A DNA stretch of 51,921 nucleotides from Spirochaetales bacterium Spiro_09. GTDB taxonomy: Bacteria > Spirochaetota > Spirochaetia > Treponematales > Treponemataceae. Under the pieces are notes generated by a model. The model made no database searches and was not told the DNA's origin. It saw only the letters and a program-made list of their open reading frames with translations. Below, piece by piece: positions 16,194-25,477 of this stretch (position 1 is its first letter; every line of letters starts with the position of its first letter). The stretch spans positions 1 through 51,921 of the forward strand of contig LVBK01000032.1 in assembly GCA_001604385.1 (NCBI GenBank), read 5' to 3'. A program made the translations under genes and the position numbers.

Positions 16194-17162
16194 ATGGGAA
16201 AGAAGATTCTGTTTGTAGTAGCCGTTCTGGCTCTATTGGGTCCGGCTCTGGCCTTTGCCGGCGGCAAGCAGGACAGCGGTTTGATCAAGGTCGGGATTAT
16301 CAATAACCCGCCGTCAGAGTCCGGATATCGGGCTGCGAACGTTGCCGATTTCGAGAAAGTATTTACCAAGGAAAATGGTTATTCCGTTTCCATGTTCTAC
16401 AGCCTGAAAAATGACGAGCAGCTGAATGCCGCAAGCCAGTTTATTACCGACAAGGTAGACTATATTCTGCTTTCTGCCGCAGCAACGGACGGATGGGAAT
16501 CCGTGCTGACCAGCGCGAAGGAAGCGGGAATCAAGGTGTTCCTTTTCGACCGCATGTTGAATGCCAAGGATTCACTGTACGAAGCAGCGGTTGTATCGGA
16601 CATGGCCCAGCAGGGCAAGACCGCGGTTGCCTGGCTGAAAGCGCAAAAGCTGCCCGCGTACAATGTTATTCATATTCAGGGCGCAATGGGAAGCGACGCG
16701 CAGATTGGACGAACCGCCGCCCTTGACGCCGAGTTTGCTGCAGGAACCATGAAGAAGGTAGTACAGCAAACCGCTACCTGGGATGAAGCCGAAGCGAAGA
16801 AGATTGTCGAGTCTGTGATCAATTCAAAGCAGCCGTTCAATGTCATCTATGCCGAGAACGACGGTATGGCCAAGGGCGCGGTTGCGGCTCTTGATGCAGC
16901 CGGTATTACGCACGGTGTCGGAAAATCCGTGGTCGTGATGGGCTTTGACTGCAATAAATGGGCGCTCCGCGAACTGCTTGCCGGAAACTGGAATTACGAC
17001 GGACAGTGCAGTCCCTTCCAGGCTGCGGTCATCGACGGTATGATCAAGACCCTTGAATCGGGTGGCAAGATTGCAAACAAGAAGGTCATTTCCGAAGAGA
17101 AAGGCTTTGACGCAAAGACTATTACGCAAAAAGACATCGATATGTACGGACTGGGTAGCTGA
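16194..17162 (+). CDS. ytfQ: Periplasmic sugar-binding protein, YtfQ-like
   Basis: The 322-residue protein has a signal peptide (residues 1-22, cleavage near AFA-GG) and a type I periplasmic binding-protein fold. Motifs SESGYRAAN and DGWESVLTSAKEAGIKVFLFDR closely follow E. coli YtfQ, which binds galactofuranose and arabinose-type furanoses. The exact sugar here is inferred. GGAGGA lies before the ATG at 16194. Upstream in-frame ATGs belong to non-coding leader. The gene is followed by an intrinsic terminator before the ATPase gene, which would give extra transcript for the binding protein. Confidence 0.88.
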   Translation: MGKKILFVVAVLALLGPALAFAGGKQDSGLIKVGIINNPPSESGYRAANVADFEKVFTKENGYSVSMFYSLKNDEQLNAASQFITDKVDYILLSAAATDGWESVLTSAKEAGIKVFLFDRMLNAKDSLYEAAVVSDMAQQGKTAVAWLKAQKLPAYNVIHIQGAMGSDAQIGRTAALDAEFAAGTMKKVVQQTATWDEAEAKKIVESVINSKQPFNVIYAENDGMAKGAVAALDAAGITHGVGKSVVVMGFDCNKWALRELLAGNWNYDGQCSPFQAAVIDGMIKTLESGGKIANKKVISEEKGFDAKTITQKDIDMYGLGS

Positions 17163-17188
17163 GCTAGGTGATCGGCTCCGGTTATCAG

Positions 17189-17225
17189 GGAGACTGTACT
17201 TCGGGACAGTCTCCTTCTTTTTTTA
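17189..17225 (+). terminator. Intra-operon terminator/attenuator after ytfQ
   Basis: GGAGACTGT (17189-17197) pairs with ACAGTCTCC (17206-17214) around an 8-base loop and runs into TTCTTTTTTTT. Placed between ytfQ and ytfR, it probably lets only part of transcription pass to the ATPase and permease genes. Confidence 0.85.
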
Positions 17226-17250
17226 TTCTTATGCAGGACAGGATCTTTCA

Positions 17251-18771
17251 ATGACAAGTGACATCGTTTTATCTATGCGTGGAATTTCAAAGTCATTTCC
17301 CGGCGTTCGCGCTTTGCATGCGGTCGATTTTACCCTGCGCAGGGGGGAAATTCATGCGCTCATGGGGGAAAACGGCGCGGGAAAGTCGACGCTGGTAAAG
17401 GTAATGACCGGCGTATATCAAAAAGACTCGGGCTCGATGTATATCGATGGAAGCGAGCGGGACATCGCTATTCGATCCCCACAGGAAGCCCAGCGGGCCG
17501 GGATCAGTACGGTGTATCAGGAAATTACCCTGTGCCCGAATTTGACAGTCGCGGAAAATATGTTTATTGGCCGCGGAAATTATATGTTCGTCAACCGCCG
17601 CGCGCTGGAACGGAAGGCCGCGGCTATTCTTGAAAAACTGAAAATTCCGGCAAGGGCAACCCGTCTTCTGGGCGAGTGTTCTCTGGCCGTTCAGCAAATG
17701 GTTGCCATTGCCCGTGCCGTGGATATGGAGTGCAAGGTTCTCGTCCTGGACGAGCCGACCTCATCCCTGGACGAGCAGGAAGTTGCCCTGCTTTTTTCAC
17801 TGATGCGGGACTTGCGTTCCCGCGGCGTCGGTATCGTGTTCATCACCCATTTCCTTGAACAGGTGTACGAGGTCTGTGACCGGATCACCGTGTTGAGAAA
17901 CGGGGAACTGGTCGGGGAATTTATGGTGAAGGATTTACCCCGCGTGCAGCTAATTTCAAAGATGATGGGCAAAGAGCTCGAGGAGCTTTCTGCCTTGCAC
18001 AAAGCAAACCAGACGACAGGCGAGGACAATCGGCCCTGTGTATACGAGGCGCGGGATCTGTCGAGCACGGCGGTCAGAAAAGCGTTTGACTTCAGCATAC
18101 GCAAGGGAGAGATTAACGGGTTTGCCGGCTTGCTCGGGTCGGGAAGAAGCGAGAGTGTTCGCGCCATTTTCGGAGCGGATCGCGTTACGGGCGGTTCAGT
18201 CAGGATTAACGGAGCTCCGGTCAACATCGCAAAGCCGTCCGACGCGATGGCGAGCGGTATCGGCTACTTGCCCGAAGACCGAAAGCGTGACGGAATCGTC
18301 GCCGATCTTTCGGTTCGCGAGAATATCATTCTTGCCCTGCAGGCCATGAAAGGTTTTTTCAGGCCGCTGTCGAGGGAAGAATCGGGCAAAATTGCGGATA
18401 AATATATTGCCCTTCTGGGAATAAAGACCGCCTCCGTTGATACGCCCATCGGGTCGCTGTCGGGCGGGAACCAGCAAAAGGCAATTCTTGCGCGCTGGCT
18501 GTTGACCAATCCCCGCTACCTGATTCTTGACGAGCCGACCCGGGGCATCGATGTGGGAACGAAGGTCGAAATTCAAAAACTTGTTTTAAAGCTTGCCGAA
18601 GAGGGCATGAGCGTGACCTTTATCTCGTCCGAGATTGAGGAAATGCTGAATACCTGTTCCCGTCTGATTGTCATGCGCGATGGATGCATCGCCGGGGAAT
18701 TGACGGGAGATGATCTTCATGAGTCGAAGATAATGCACACCATTGCGGGGGAGGAAGCGCTGCATGAGTAA
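17251..18771 (+). CDS. ytfR: Sugar ABC transporter ATPase, YtfR-like (duplicated nucleotide-binding domains)
   Basis: The 506-residue protein has two ABC domains, as in RbsA, MglA and YtfR. Domain 1 has Walker A GENGAGKS (39-46), the CSLAVQQM variant signature and Walker B VLVLDEPTSSLD. Domain 2 has the degenerate Walker A GLLGSGRSE, signature LSGGNQQK and Walker B LILDEPTRGID. It energises uptake at the inner face of the membrane. The ATG at 17251 fits the usual N-terminus. An upstream in-frame extension would run back into ytfQ. The last 8 bp overlap the first permease gene. Confidence 0.92.
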   Translation: MTSDIVLSMRGISKSFPGVRALHAVDFTLRRGEIHALMGENGAGKSTLVKVMTGVYQKDSGSMYIDGSERDIAIRSPQEAQRAGISTVYQEITLCPNLTVAENMFIGRGNYMFVNRRALERKAAAILEKLKIPARATRLLGECSLAVQQMVAIARAVDMECKVLVLDEPTSSLDEQEVALLFSLMRDLRSRGVGIVFITHFLEQVYEVCDRITVLRNGELVGEFMVKDLPRVQLISKMMGKELEELSALHKANQTTGEDNRPCVYEARDLSSTAVRKAFDFSIRKGEINGFAGLLGSGRSESVRAIFGADRVTGGSVRINGAPVNIAKPSDAMASGIGYLPEDRKRDGIVADLSVRENIILALQAMKGFFRPLSREESGKIADKYIALLGIKTASVDTPIGSLSGGNQQKAILARWLLTNPRYLILDEPTRGIDVGTKVEIQKLVLKLAEEGMSVTFISSEIEEMLNTCSRLIVMRDGCIAGELTGDDLHESKIMHTIAGEEALHE

Positions 18772-19825
18772 GGCGATCAAACACGGTTCCGGTTCCCAGC
18801 TGCTTGTCCCGCTGTTCGCCCTTTTTTTGGTGACAGTGTTCAATCTGCTGCGCGATCCGGGATTTTTTTCAATAAGCATAATCAGAAATAATTGGGGCCA
18901 TCTGGTGCTTTCGGGGAATCTGGTAAGCATTTTACACGGGGCCTCCGAACTTGCCATCCTTGCCATGGCGATGACGCTCGTCACCTCCTCAACGAAGGGG
19001 CAGGATATCAGCGTCGGCGCCCTTGCGGCCATCGCTGGAAGCGTATTCGTCAGCGTCCTTCGGGGACAGGAGATCGGGGTGGGAACGATTGTGTCCGCCT
19101 TTGCTGCCGCGACGCTTGTGGCGATTCTGTTCGCCCTGTTTACCGGGATGATCGTGTCATTTTTCAATATTCAGCCGATGATCGCATCCCTTATTCTGTT
19201 TACCGCGGGACGGCCGATTGCGTACTGGATAAACGGGGGAGCGACGCCGACCGTCGAAAGCCCGCTTCTGACGTATATCGGAAGTTTTTTCCCGGGAATT
19301 CCTGTGCCCAGTCCCATTTTGATCGTGGTGGCCTTCGGTATTCTGGTAACGCTCGTGCTTCGGCTGACGACGCTCGGGTTGTTTGCCCAGACCGTCGGCA
19401 TGAACGAACGGGCTGCCCGTCTTAACGGCATCAATCCGGTGTTCATCAAACTTGTTGCCTTCGTGATTCTCGGCTTGTGCGCGGCAATTGCGGGCAGCCT
19501 GAATGTGTGCAGAATCGGGCTGATCAATCATGAGACCATTCTTCTTGATATTGAAATGGATGCCATCCTGGCGGTCGCGATCGGGGGGAATTCTCTGGGA
19601 GGCGGAAAGTTCAAACTGGCCGGTTCGGTAATCGGGGCCTATATCATCCAGGCGCTGACCATTACCCTGTATGCCATGCGGGTTTCGTCAACCGAGGTAA
19701 AGGCCTACAAGGCAATAGTGATCATCGCGATCGTGGTGCTCGGCTCTCCGGTCGTACAGGAACGGTTGTCGGCATTGCGCATGACTTTGGTACGGAACAC
19801 AAGAAAACTTGCGGAGAGCGAATAA
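18764..19825 (+). CDS. ytfT: Sugar ABC transporter permease, YtfT-like
   Basis: A 353-residue membrane protein with 8-10 hydrophobic segments. Motifs LGLCAAIAGSLNV and EMDAILAVAIGGNSLGGGKF match YtfT. The usual segment TGGIDLSVG near residue 80 reads KGQDISVG here, a change in a normally conserved spot. The start codon lies inside the ATPase gene (8-bp overlap), which implies coupled translation. An ATG seven codons upstream is less likely. Confidence 0.88.
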   Translation: MSKAIKHGSGSQLLVPLFALFLVTVFNLLRDPGFFSISIIRNNWGHLVLSGNLVSILHGASELAILAMAMTLVTSSTKGQDISVGALAAIAGSVFVSVLRGQEIGVGTIVSAFAAATLVAILFALFTGMIVSFFNIQPMIASLILFTAGRPIAYWINGGATPTVESPLLTYIGSFFPGIPVPSPILIVVAFGILVTLVLRLTTLGLFAQTVGMNERAARLNGINPVFIKLVAFVILGLCAAIAGSLNVCRIGLINHETILLDIEMDAILAVAIGGNSLGGGKFKLAGSVIGAYIIQALTITLYAMRVSSTEVKAYKAIVIIAIVVLGSPVVQERLSALRMTLVRNTRKLAESE

Positions 19826-19826
19826 T

Positions 19827-20861
19827 ATGAGGACACAGACATTACGCCGGGAAAAGGAATCGCTTACCGATACCGCACTCTTGATGACGATTACGGTGTG
19901 TACATTTTGCTTTTTATATGTGCTGGCGATGGCGGTATGGGGCGGCGGTTTTTTGAACCCCCAGCAGTTTTTTGATATTTTCAACAACAATGCGTACCTG
20001 ATCGTGATTTCCTGCGGATTGACCGTGGTGATGATCGGCTCGGGCATCGATATTTCGGTTGGCGGCATGATCGCGTTTGTGACAATGACCTGCGTCATTT
20101 TCATCGAGGATCACGGGGGAAGTCCGGCCGGGGCCCTGACGATCGCGCTCGGTATGGGCCTTGCGGCAGGGCTTATCCAGGGCTTCCTCATCTCCTATTT
20201 GCAGATTCAGCCCTTTATCGTGACCCTGGGAGGGATGTTCTTTGCCAAGGGCATGACCACCATTGTCAGCAGCGTTCCCCGCACCATTACGGACGAGTCC
20301 TTTCTTGCGCTCAAGAACGCGCGGGTTGTGCTGAGCGCAATCGGTTCCTATGGAAAGGCCGGCAATTTTATACCGGTCAGGATAGAGCTTGGCGTCTTGA
20401 TCGCCCTTGCGGTGGTCTTTTTTTCCTGGGCCCTGTGCCGGTGGACGCGGTTCGGCCGGAATCTCTATGCGGTCGGCGGAAACCGCCACAGCGCGTTGAT
20501 GCTGGGTATAAACGTCAAGCGAACGGTGTTCTTGTCCTACGTGCTCTGCGGCCTGTTCGCCGGAATTGCGGGGTACCTGTATGTGATGCACACGGGAGCG
20601 GGAAACGCGTCAAATGCCACGGCCGCCGAAATTCAGGCAATCGCTTCCTCTATTATCGGGGGAACGCTGTTAACCGGCGGCGTCGGAAACGTGATCGGAT
20701 CCCTTTTTGGCGTGCTTTCGCTGAAAACCATCAACAGCATCGTGATAGCTTCGGGATTGCGCGAGCCGTACTGGCAAAGCATCACGACCGGCTTGATGCT
20801 CTGCTTTTTTATCCTGCTGCAAAGCATCATTCTTGAACACCGGAAGAAAAAGACCGGGTAG
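19827..20861 (+). CDS. yjfF: Sugar ABC transporter permease, YjfF-like
   Basis: A 344-residue membrane protein, the second permease of the heterodimer. Motifs SGIDISVGG, RFGRNLYAVGGN and AIASSIIGGTLLTGGVGNVIGSLFGV match YjfF. Order and spacing (1 bp after ytfT) complete a four-gene set identical in layout to E. coli ytfQRT-yjfF. Its stop lies 2 bp from the stop of the convergent AraC gene. Confidence 0.88.
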   Translation: MRTQTLRREKESLTDTALLMTITVCTFCFLYVLAMAVWGGGFLNPQQFFDIFNNNAYLIVISCGLTVVMIGSGIDISVGGMIAFVTMTCVIFIEDHGGSPAGALTIALGMGLAAGLIQGFLISYLQIQPFIVTLGGMFFAKGMTTIVSSVPRTITDESFLALKNARVVLSAIGSYGKAGNFIPVRIELGVLIALAVVFFSWALCRWTRFGRNLYAVGGNRHSALMLGINVKRTVFLSYVLCGLFAGIAGYLYVMHTGAGNASNATAAEIQAIASSIIGGTLLTGGVGNVIGSLFGVLSLKTINSIVIASGLREPYWQSITTGLMLCFFILLQSIILEHRKKKTG

Positions 20862-20863
20862 CC

Positions 20864-21817
20864 TTATCCGTAGGGGTTCGGGAATTCGGCGCGGTATTCC
20901 TCCGCCGACTTCCCGTACTGCCGGCGAAAGTCACGATCGAAGCGGCTTTGTCGGCCGTAGCCGCATCGGGCGGCAATGTCGCCGGGCGGCAGCATGGTGT
21001 TCCGCATGAGGCTTGCGGCAACCGTCATGCGAAGGAATCGAAGGTAGCGCGCCGGCGAGAGTCCGGTTGCTTTCCTGAATCTGCGGTAAAAGGCGAATGG
21101 CCCGAGTGTTCCGCGAATACTTCCGGACCGGAAGTTCGGTTCCGAATAGGCAAGAAGCATGTCCTTGACCGCCTGTTCGATGAGCGCGTCCCCGCGGGGC
21201 AGGGGCAGGTCGAGCGCGCTGTTCCCCTCGAAGGCGTAGAGATTTTGCAGGAGCATGAGCATTTCTAGAAAATAGGAGCGACCCCGGCATGGCCAGAATT
21301 CGTTCGGCTGCAGGGTGAATTGGTCGTGTAAGCCCTTGTACATGTCGGTAAACCGGTCGAGCAGGGCGGGGTGGAGCGCGATATGAAAGGGGTTGCTGAT
21401 TTCCCCGTGCTTGAATGGTTTTATAAGAAGCTTTTCTGCCAGAAACGCATCTTCCTGGCTGGTTTTCCGCGTTTCAGGACTTTGATACTGTCCGCTCTGG
21501 CTGTTGAACAGGGCGAAGTTGATTACCCGCGGCAGGAAAAAGACGCTGAACCCGCGGGCATGCTGAATTTCCAGGCGTTTCATCGGATTCGCGTAACTGA
21601 TGCATACCAGTTGGGGCGGCAGGAGCGCGGTTTTTGCCTCTCCGTCGCACAGTATGACCGTCCCTTCGGTAATCAGGCTGATCTGATAGATATCCTTCCC
21701 GCTTGCATTCTCGAGAACGTCCGGACAGTTTGCCGTCCGGATGGCAAAACCGACACCCTTGTATATGTCCCGTCCGACCGTTGAAATTGAATCCATGACC
21801 GCGCTTGTAGTGCTCAT
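20864..21817 (-). CDS. AraC-family transcriptional regulator
   Basis: The 317-residue protein has an N-terminal cupin-like sensing region (about 20-190) and a C-terminal double helix-turn-helix (about 215-315). Recognition features are SIRGTLGPFAFYRRFRKATG and the second helix-turn-helix segment DIAARCGYGRQSRFDRDFRR, with the typical SAEEYRAEF end. It probably regulates the sugar transporter it faces, or the adjacent GH43 cluster, in response to a sugar. The start is not certain. A TTG at 21838 is in frame upstream, but ATG at 21817 follows a TAAAAT box by 8 nt. The 3' end is 2 bp from yjfF. Confidence 0.85.
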   Translation of the reverse strand: MSTTSAVMDSISTVGRDIYKGVGFAIRTANCPDVLENASGKDIYQISLITEGTVILCDGEAKTALLPPQLVCISYANPMKRLEIQHARGFSVFFLPRVINFALFNSQSGQYQSPETRKTSQEDAFLAEKLLIKPFKHGEISNPFHIALHPALLDRFTDMYKGLHDQFTLQPNEFWPCRGRSYFLEMLMLLQNLYAFEGNSALDLPLPRGDALIEQAVKDMLLAYSEPNFRSGSIRGTLGPFAFYRRFRKATGLSPARYLRFLRMTVAASLMRNTMLPPGDIAARCGYGRQSRFDRDFRRQYGKSAEEYRAEFPNPYG

Positions 21818-21848
21818 AGTGTATAATTTTACTACCAAAGTCTTTCAA

Positions 21849-21856
21849 AGTATACA
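21849..21856. promoter_or_regulatory. Overlapping divergent -10 boxes for the AraC and cyclase genes
   Basis: AGTATACA reads TATACA on the + strand (21851-21856) and TATACT on the - strand (21854-21849). A + strand TTTACT at 21828-21833 is 17 bp upstream of TATACA. The two promoters would exclude each other if both are used. Confidence 0.4.
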
Positions 21857-21862
21857 TAGGGC

Positions 21863-21893
21863 ACCTCTAAATACTCGGTTAGTATTTAGAGGT
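21863..21893 (+). repeat. ACCTCT hairpin repeat, copy 1 (upstream of cyclase)
   Basis: A perfect 13-bp stem, ACCTCTAAATACT with AGTATTTAGAGGT, encloses the loop CGGTT. A nearly identical hairpin occurs at 48917-48961. Both lie just after a TATAC-type -10 box and 32-47 nt before a start codon. Confidence 0.8.
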
Positions 21894-21940
21894 CTCCTAT
21901 ATTTAATTCGTGATGCCGCGGCGCGTCAGTTCATGCTAGT

Positions 21941-23398
21941 ATGGGTAGTACAATGAACTATGTATCCGGTTTGATATTCGCTCTCTGTGTCAGTCTGGCC
22001 CTGTGTGTCGTTCTTCTTGTACAGCTTGTGCGTAGCCGCAGCCGTTACCGACTTGCACTTGATGAATCCTGGAGGAAACTGGCTGCTCAGGCCTTTGATG
22101 CCGAGAAACGGAACAGGCTGACACTTCGCATAGGTTCCATTATCGGATCAAACCTGGATCCCGGCAGTGTCCTTCCTCAAATAGTAGACCTTCTTTCCCG
22201 CCACTTTGAAAAATCAGAACTGGTACTGTTGAAGTTTCGGGATTCGCACAATTTTTCCTGTATACAGGCGAACAGTTCCCGGGAGGAAGTCGTCTCGTTC
22301 TCCGGCCTTGCAGACACGCTGAGTCGCACCGGTTTTATCCGGATAGAAGCCGAACTTGCCCGCGCTCTCAAGCTGAACGTTTCTCCCGGTTCTACTTGCT
22401 ATAATGTACCGATTATTTCAGGCGACAAATTTGCAGGTACGCTGCTTGTGTGCGCAGCGTACGAACTTGAAGCGGGGGACCAGCGATTTTTGATCGACCT
22501 TGTTCCGTCGCTGACGGCCGCTTTGCGTAATCAGTCACTGACGGAACGCTTCGGCAGGGCGGTCGATTATCGGGTTCGGGATCACCTGATGTCCCTGTCC
22601 GCAAATGCTCCCGGAGAATTGCGAAACGCGGGCATCCTGTTCGTTGATCTGGTCGGCTTTACCTCCCAGGCGGAACGTCTGTCCCCGGCAAGCATTGTGG
22701 ATTTCCTGAACGCTTTTTTTTCCCGCTGTCAAACAATCATTTCCGCCCATGGCGGGATTATCAATAAATTCCTGGGCGACGGATTCATGGCCATTTTCAA
22801 CGCGCCGGTGGCCGATGCAGACTTTCAAGAACGTATGCTCCATGCCGGGTATGCTATTATGAATGAAAGGGAAGAATTTTCTGCGCTTGCGCTGACATAC
22901 GGAATCAGGAACTTTGCGATCGCCCTCGGTGCCGAGTCCGGTTCAGTCCTTGCCGGGATTATCGGCTCACAGGATCGCCTTGAGTATACCTTGATGGGAG
23001 ACGTGGTGAACGTTGCCTCCCGGCTTGAGGGCCTGACCCGATTTTTCGGGGTCAGTTTTCTGGTCGGCGAAACCCTGTGCAGCGGTGTTGAGCAATGGAA
23101 ATTTCGCAACCTCGGGCGAATCAGGCCAAAGGGAAAGAGTGATGCTCTGACCATTTTCGAGCTGATCGGTCCCGTCAATGGTGATTGTGGAAATGAGGCC
23201 GAACGGATTGCGATCTTCGAAGAGGGGTTGCGGTTATATCAACAGAAAGAATTCCGGAAAGCGCTCCAGGTGTGGTCGGCCTGTCCTTCCGATTGCCAGG
23301 ACCGTGCCCTTGAATGGTACAGAGGACAGGCAGAAGATTACCTGCGGATTCCGCCGCCGGACGACTGGGATGGAAGTGAAGTCTTTCGGAACAAGTAG
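21941..23398 (+). CDS. Membrane-anchored adenylate cyclase with GAF-like region
   Basis: The 485-residue protein has one N-terminal transmembrane segment (about 8-30), a GAF-like sensory region (about 60-195) and a class III cyclase domain (about 225-400). Metal Asp residues lie in FVDLVGF and LGDGF, the substrate lysine in NKFLGDG, and the transition-state pair in VVNVASR. LEYTLMGD places Thr at the second base-recognition position, a Lys/Thr combination found in bacterial adenylate cyclases. A short helical tail follows (about 415-475). The start may be 21941 or 21953. Neither has a good ribosome binding site, and a conserved hairpin lies in the leader. The gene ends in a hairpin before the convergent GH43 gene. 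Confidence 0.85.
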   Translation: MGSTMNYVSGLIFALCVSLALCVVLLVQLVRSRSRYRLALDESWRKLAAQAFDAEKRNRLTLRIGSIIGSNLDPGSVLPQIVDLLSRHFEKSELVLLKFRDSHNFSCIQANSSREEVVSFSGLADTLSRTGFIRIEAELARALKLNVSPGSTCYNVPIISGDKFAGTLLVCAAYELEAGDQRFLIDLVPSLTAALRNQSLTERFGRAVDYRVRDHLMSLSANAPGELRNAGILFVDLVGFTSQAERLSPASIVDFLNAFFSRCQTIISAHGGIINKFLGDGFMAIFNAPVADADFQERMLHAGYAIMNEREEFSALALTYGIRNFAIALGAESGSVLAGIIGSQDRLEYTLMGDVVNVASRLEGLTRFFGVSFLVGETLCSGVEQWKFRNLGRIRPKGKSDALTIFELIGPVNGDCGNEAERIAIFEEGLRLYQQKEFRKALQVWSACPSDCQDRALEWYRGQAEDYLRIPPPDDWDGSEVFRNK

Positions 23399-23414
23399 GG
23401 TGAGTTCAGGAGTG

Positions 23415-23438
23415 GGCTGGCACCTTTTCGTGCCAGCC
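23415..23438. terminator. Hairpin between convergent cyclase and GH43 genes
   Basis: GGCTGGCAC (23415-23423) and GTGCCAGCC (23430-23438) form a 9-bp GC-rich stem in the 58-bp gap between stops. No T tract follows on either side, so it is a possible but non-canonical bidirectional terminator. Confidence 0.45.
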
Positions 23439-23456
23439 ACATAGTACGGGTGAAGC

Positions 23457-24491
23457 TTACCGTATAACCGGCTGTATGGTTCCGTCCCGGTTATAGAAGA
23501 GCCGGGCAACCTGCACGTTGCGTAAATGATCAACCTTCGATTCCGCCGCGTCATGGTAAAAAAGATACCACTGGCCCTTGAACTCCACTATTGAATGGTG
23601 CGTTGTCCAGCCGACCACCGGTTCCAGAATTACCCCGCGATACGTAAAGGGCCCCAGGGGATTATCCGAGGTCGCGTATACCAGCAAATGGGTGTCGCCG
23701 GTGGAGTAGGAAAGGTAATAGGTCCCCCGGTATTTATGCACCCAGGCTCCCTCGAAGAAGCGTACCCGGTTATTTCCCGCAAGGACCGGCTTTCCCTGCT
23801 CATCGAGAATTTGCACCTCGAGGGCCTCGCTGTCGAAGGACAGCATGTCGCCGGAAAGACGCGCGACGCGGGGACCCAAGGCGGGAGCCAACTTTCCGGG
23901 TTCCCGGCCGGAGGGCTCAAAGGTTCCGGTCTTCCACTTTTCCAGCTGGCCTCCCCACAAACCGCCAAAGTACAGATAGGCGCTGCCATCATCGTCGATG
24001 AAGGCGCAGGGGTCCATACTGAAACTGCCGGCTATCGGGTTCGCTTCGGCGGTAAAGGGTCCCTCGGGTTTTTCGGAGGTCGCCACGCCGATCCGGAAGA
24101 TGTTTTCCTTGTCCCGTGCCGGAAAGTACAGGTAGTACATGCCGTTCCTGAAGGCCGCATCCGGCGCCCACAGCTGCTTTGACGCCCAGGGAATATCGGC
24201 CAGGGCCAGGGCGACCCCGTGATCGGTGACGGGCGTGTCGATCGAGTCGGTCGAGAACACATGGTAGTCGACCATATCGTACTGGCTTCCATTGTTGTCC
24301 GGCTTTGCAGTGCTGACCCGGTCATGCGACGGATAGATAAAGAGCCGCCCGTCAAAGACATGTGCCGAGGGGTCCGCTGTATACAAGCCGGTAATGAAGG
24401 GCTTGGGTAATGGCTTTGTCTGCGAAGAACTGCAGGCGGCGAAAAGGACGAGAGCACTCAGCGCGAAGAATTTCACAATCGATTTTTTCAT
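23457..24491 (-). CDS. GH43 family glycosidase, lipoprotein
   Basis: The 344-residue protein has a lipoprotein signal (lipobox LFAAC, Cys20) followed by a five-bladed propeller of family GH43. The three catalytic acids can be placed: D40 in TADPSAHV, D160 in SMDPCAFIDDDG and E247 in FEGAWVHKY. GH43 enzymes are arabinofuranosidases, xylosidases or arabinanases, and specificity cannot be told here. Anchoring on the cell envelope fits hydrolysis of short oligosaccharides before import by the nearby transporter. AAGGAG precedes the ATG. It lies 37 bp downstream of the Mpv17-like gene on the same strand and is probably in one operon. Confidence 0.9.
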   Translation of the reverse strand: MKKSIVKFFALSALVLFAACSSSQTKPLPKPFITGLYTADPSAHVFDGRLFIYPSHDRVSTAKPDNNGSQYDMVDYHVFSTDSIDTPVTDHGVALALADIPWASKQLWAPDAAFRNGMYYLYFPARDKENIFRIGVATSEKPEGPFTAEANPIAGSFSMDPCAFIDDDGSAYLYFGGLWGGQLEKWKTGTFEPSGREPGKLAPALGPRVARLSGDMLSFDSEALEVQILDEQGKPVLAGNNRVRFFEGAWVHKYRGTYYLSYSTGDTHLLVYATSDNPLGPFTYRGVILEPVVGWTTHHSIVEFKGQWYLFYHDAAESKVDHLRNVQVARLFYNRDGTIQPVIR

Positions 24492-24528
24492 GGTAGTCTC
24501 CTTGTAATGTGGCGTGTCGGAAACGCCG

Positions 24529-25248
24529 TTATTCCTTGGTCAAACTGGCGAGCATCATGCTCCAGAAACAGAGCACAATATTGAAAAGGGGCAGCTGAAG
24601 ATTCGCGGGCATTGCGTAAATAACGGAAACCATGGGAATCCATACCGCCCAGGTTGAAATAAGAATGGTCAAAACACGCCATCCCATTGTCTTCCATAAA
24701 AGAGAGAACTCTCCCCGTGCGGGGCGAAAGGCCCGGTCAAGAAACCAGTAGGCGACTATTTGCGTCCAGCCTGCCCACAGCGGATTATACAAAAACTGGT
24801 CGGCCATAACCTTGGGCACTATCTGCGCCGCGCTCAGGCCCGATCCGAGCAGCCGGTCAAGGCCGCCGTACAACAGCTCGATTTCAACCCCCTTGATCGA
24901 CCAGAAGGCGAACAGAAAGAGGAGCGTCGGCCAGAAACCGACCGTTCGGGAACCCCGCTTGCGGGCATAGCGCCAGATAACCGGGATAATGCCGCCAAAC
25001 AAGCCGGTACTCAGCATTGCGTAGAGAAAGCCTCCGTCAGCCTTGAGGCGGCCCAGCGCTTCAAGCGCGCGCGTTATCGGCGGGAAAACGTAAAAACCCG
25101 CGACTATCAACATCGCGAAAATCCATAAAATAAGGCCGGGAACGGCATTGTCCCGTGCCGACGCGGCTCCGGCCTTCAATGCCGGGCGAATCCCCGTCTC
25201 GTATATCGGCGCGCCCACGGGCGAACCATTCTGTGGTGTGTCTGACAT
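24529..25248 (-). CDS. Membrane protein with Mpv17/PMP22-like C-terminal signature
   Basis: A 239-residue protein with about five hydrophobic segments. Two stretches recall the eukaryotic Mpv17/PMP22 family. One is KVMADQFLYNPLWAGWTQ. The other is the W-P...P...N....FW pattern in AVWIPMVSVIYAMPANLQ and the following NIVLCFW. Those proteins are membrane channels of unclear substrate. The resemblance is by eye and needs a profile search. It precedes the GH43 gene on the same strand, so it could serve sugar handling. The ribosome binding site is weak. Confidence 0.5.
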   Translation of the reverse strand: MSDTPQNGSPVGAPIYETGIRPALKAGAASARDNAVPGLILWIFAMLIVAGFYVFPPITRALEALGRLKADGGFLYAMLSTGLFGGIIPVIWRYARKRGSRTVGFWPTLLFLFAFWSIKGVEIELLYGGLDRLLGSGLSAAQIVPKVMADQFLYNPLWAGWTQIVAYWFLDRAFRPARGEFSLLWKTMGWRVLTILISTWAVWIPMVSVIYAMPANLQLPLFNIVLCFWSMMLASLTKE

Positions 25249-25477
25249 AATGGCTCATCATACCGGAAGCGCCCGATTGTGGAAAGACCACGCTCCTTTT
25301 GAAGGAGGCAGAAGGGGCCACGCGGGTGGGGCGCGGGTCCCGGCAGCCGGCCGGTGAACGTCCCTGCTGATAAGAACGCGTCATTCCGTGTACTGTTCTT
25401 GACGGCGCAAATTCCCTCTTCTATACTGGAGATAAGCCGGTAATGCCGGCATAGATAACAAACAAGCAGGCCACATC

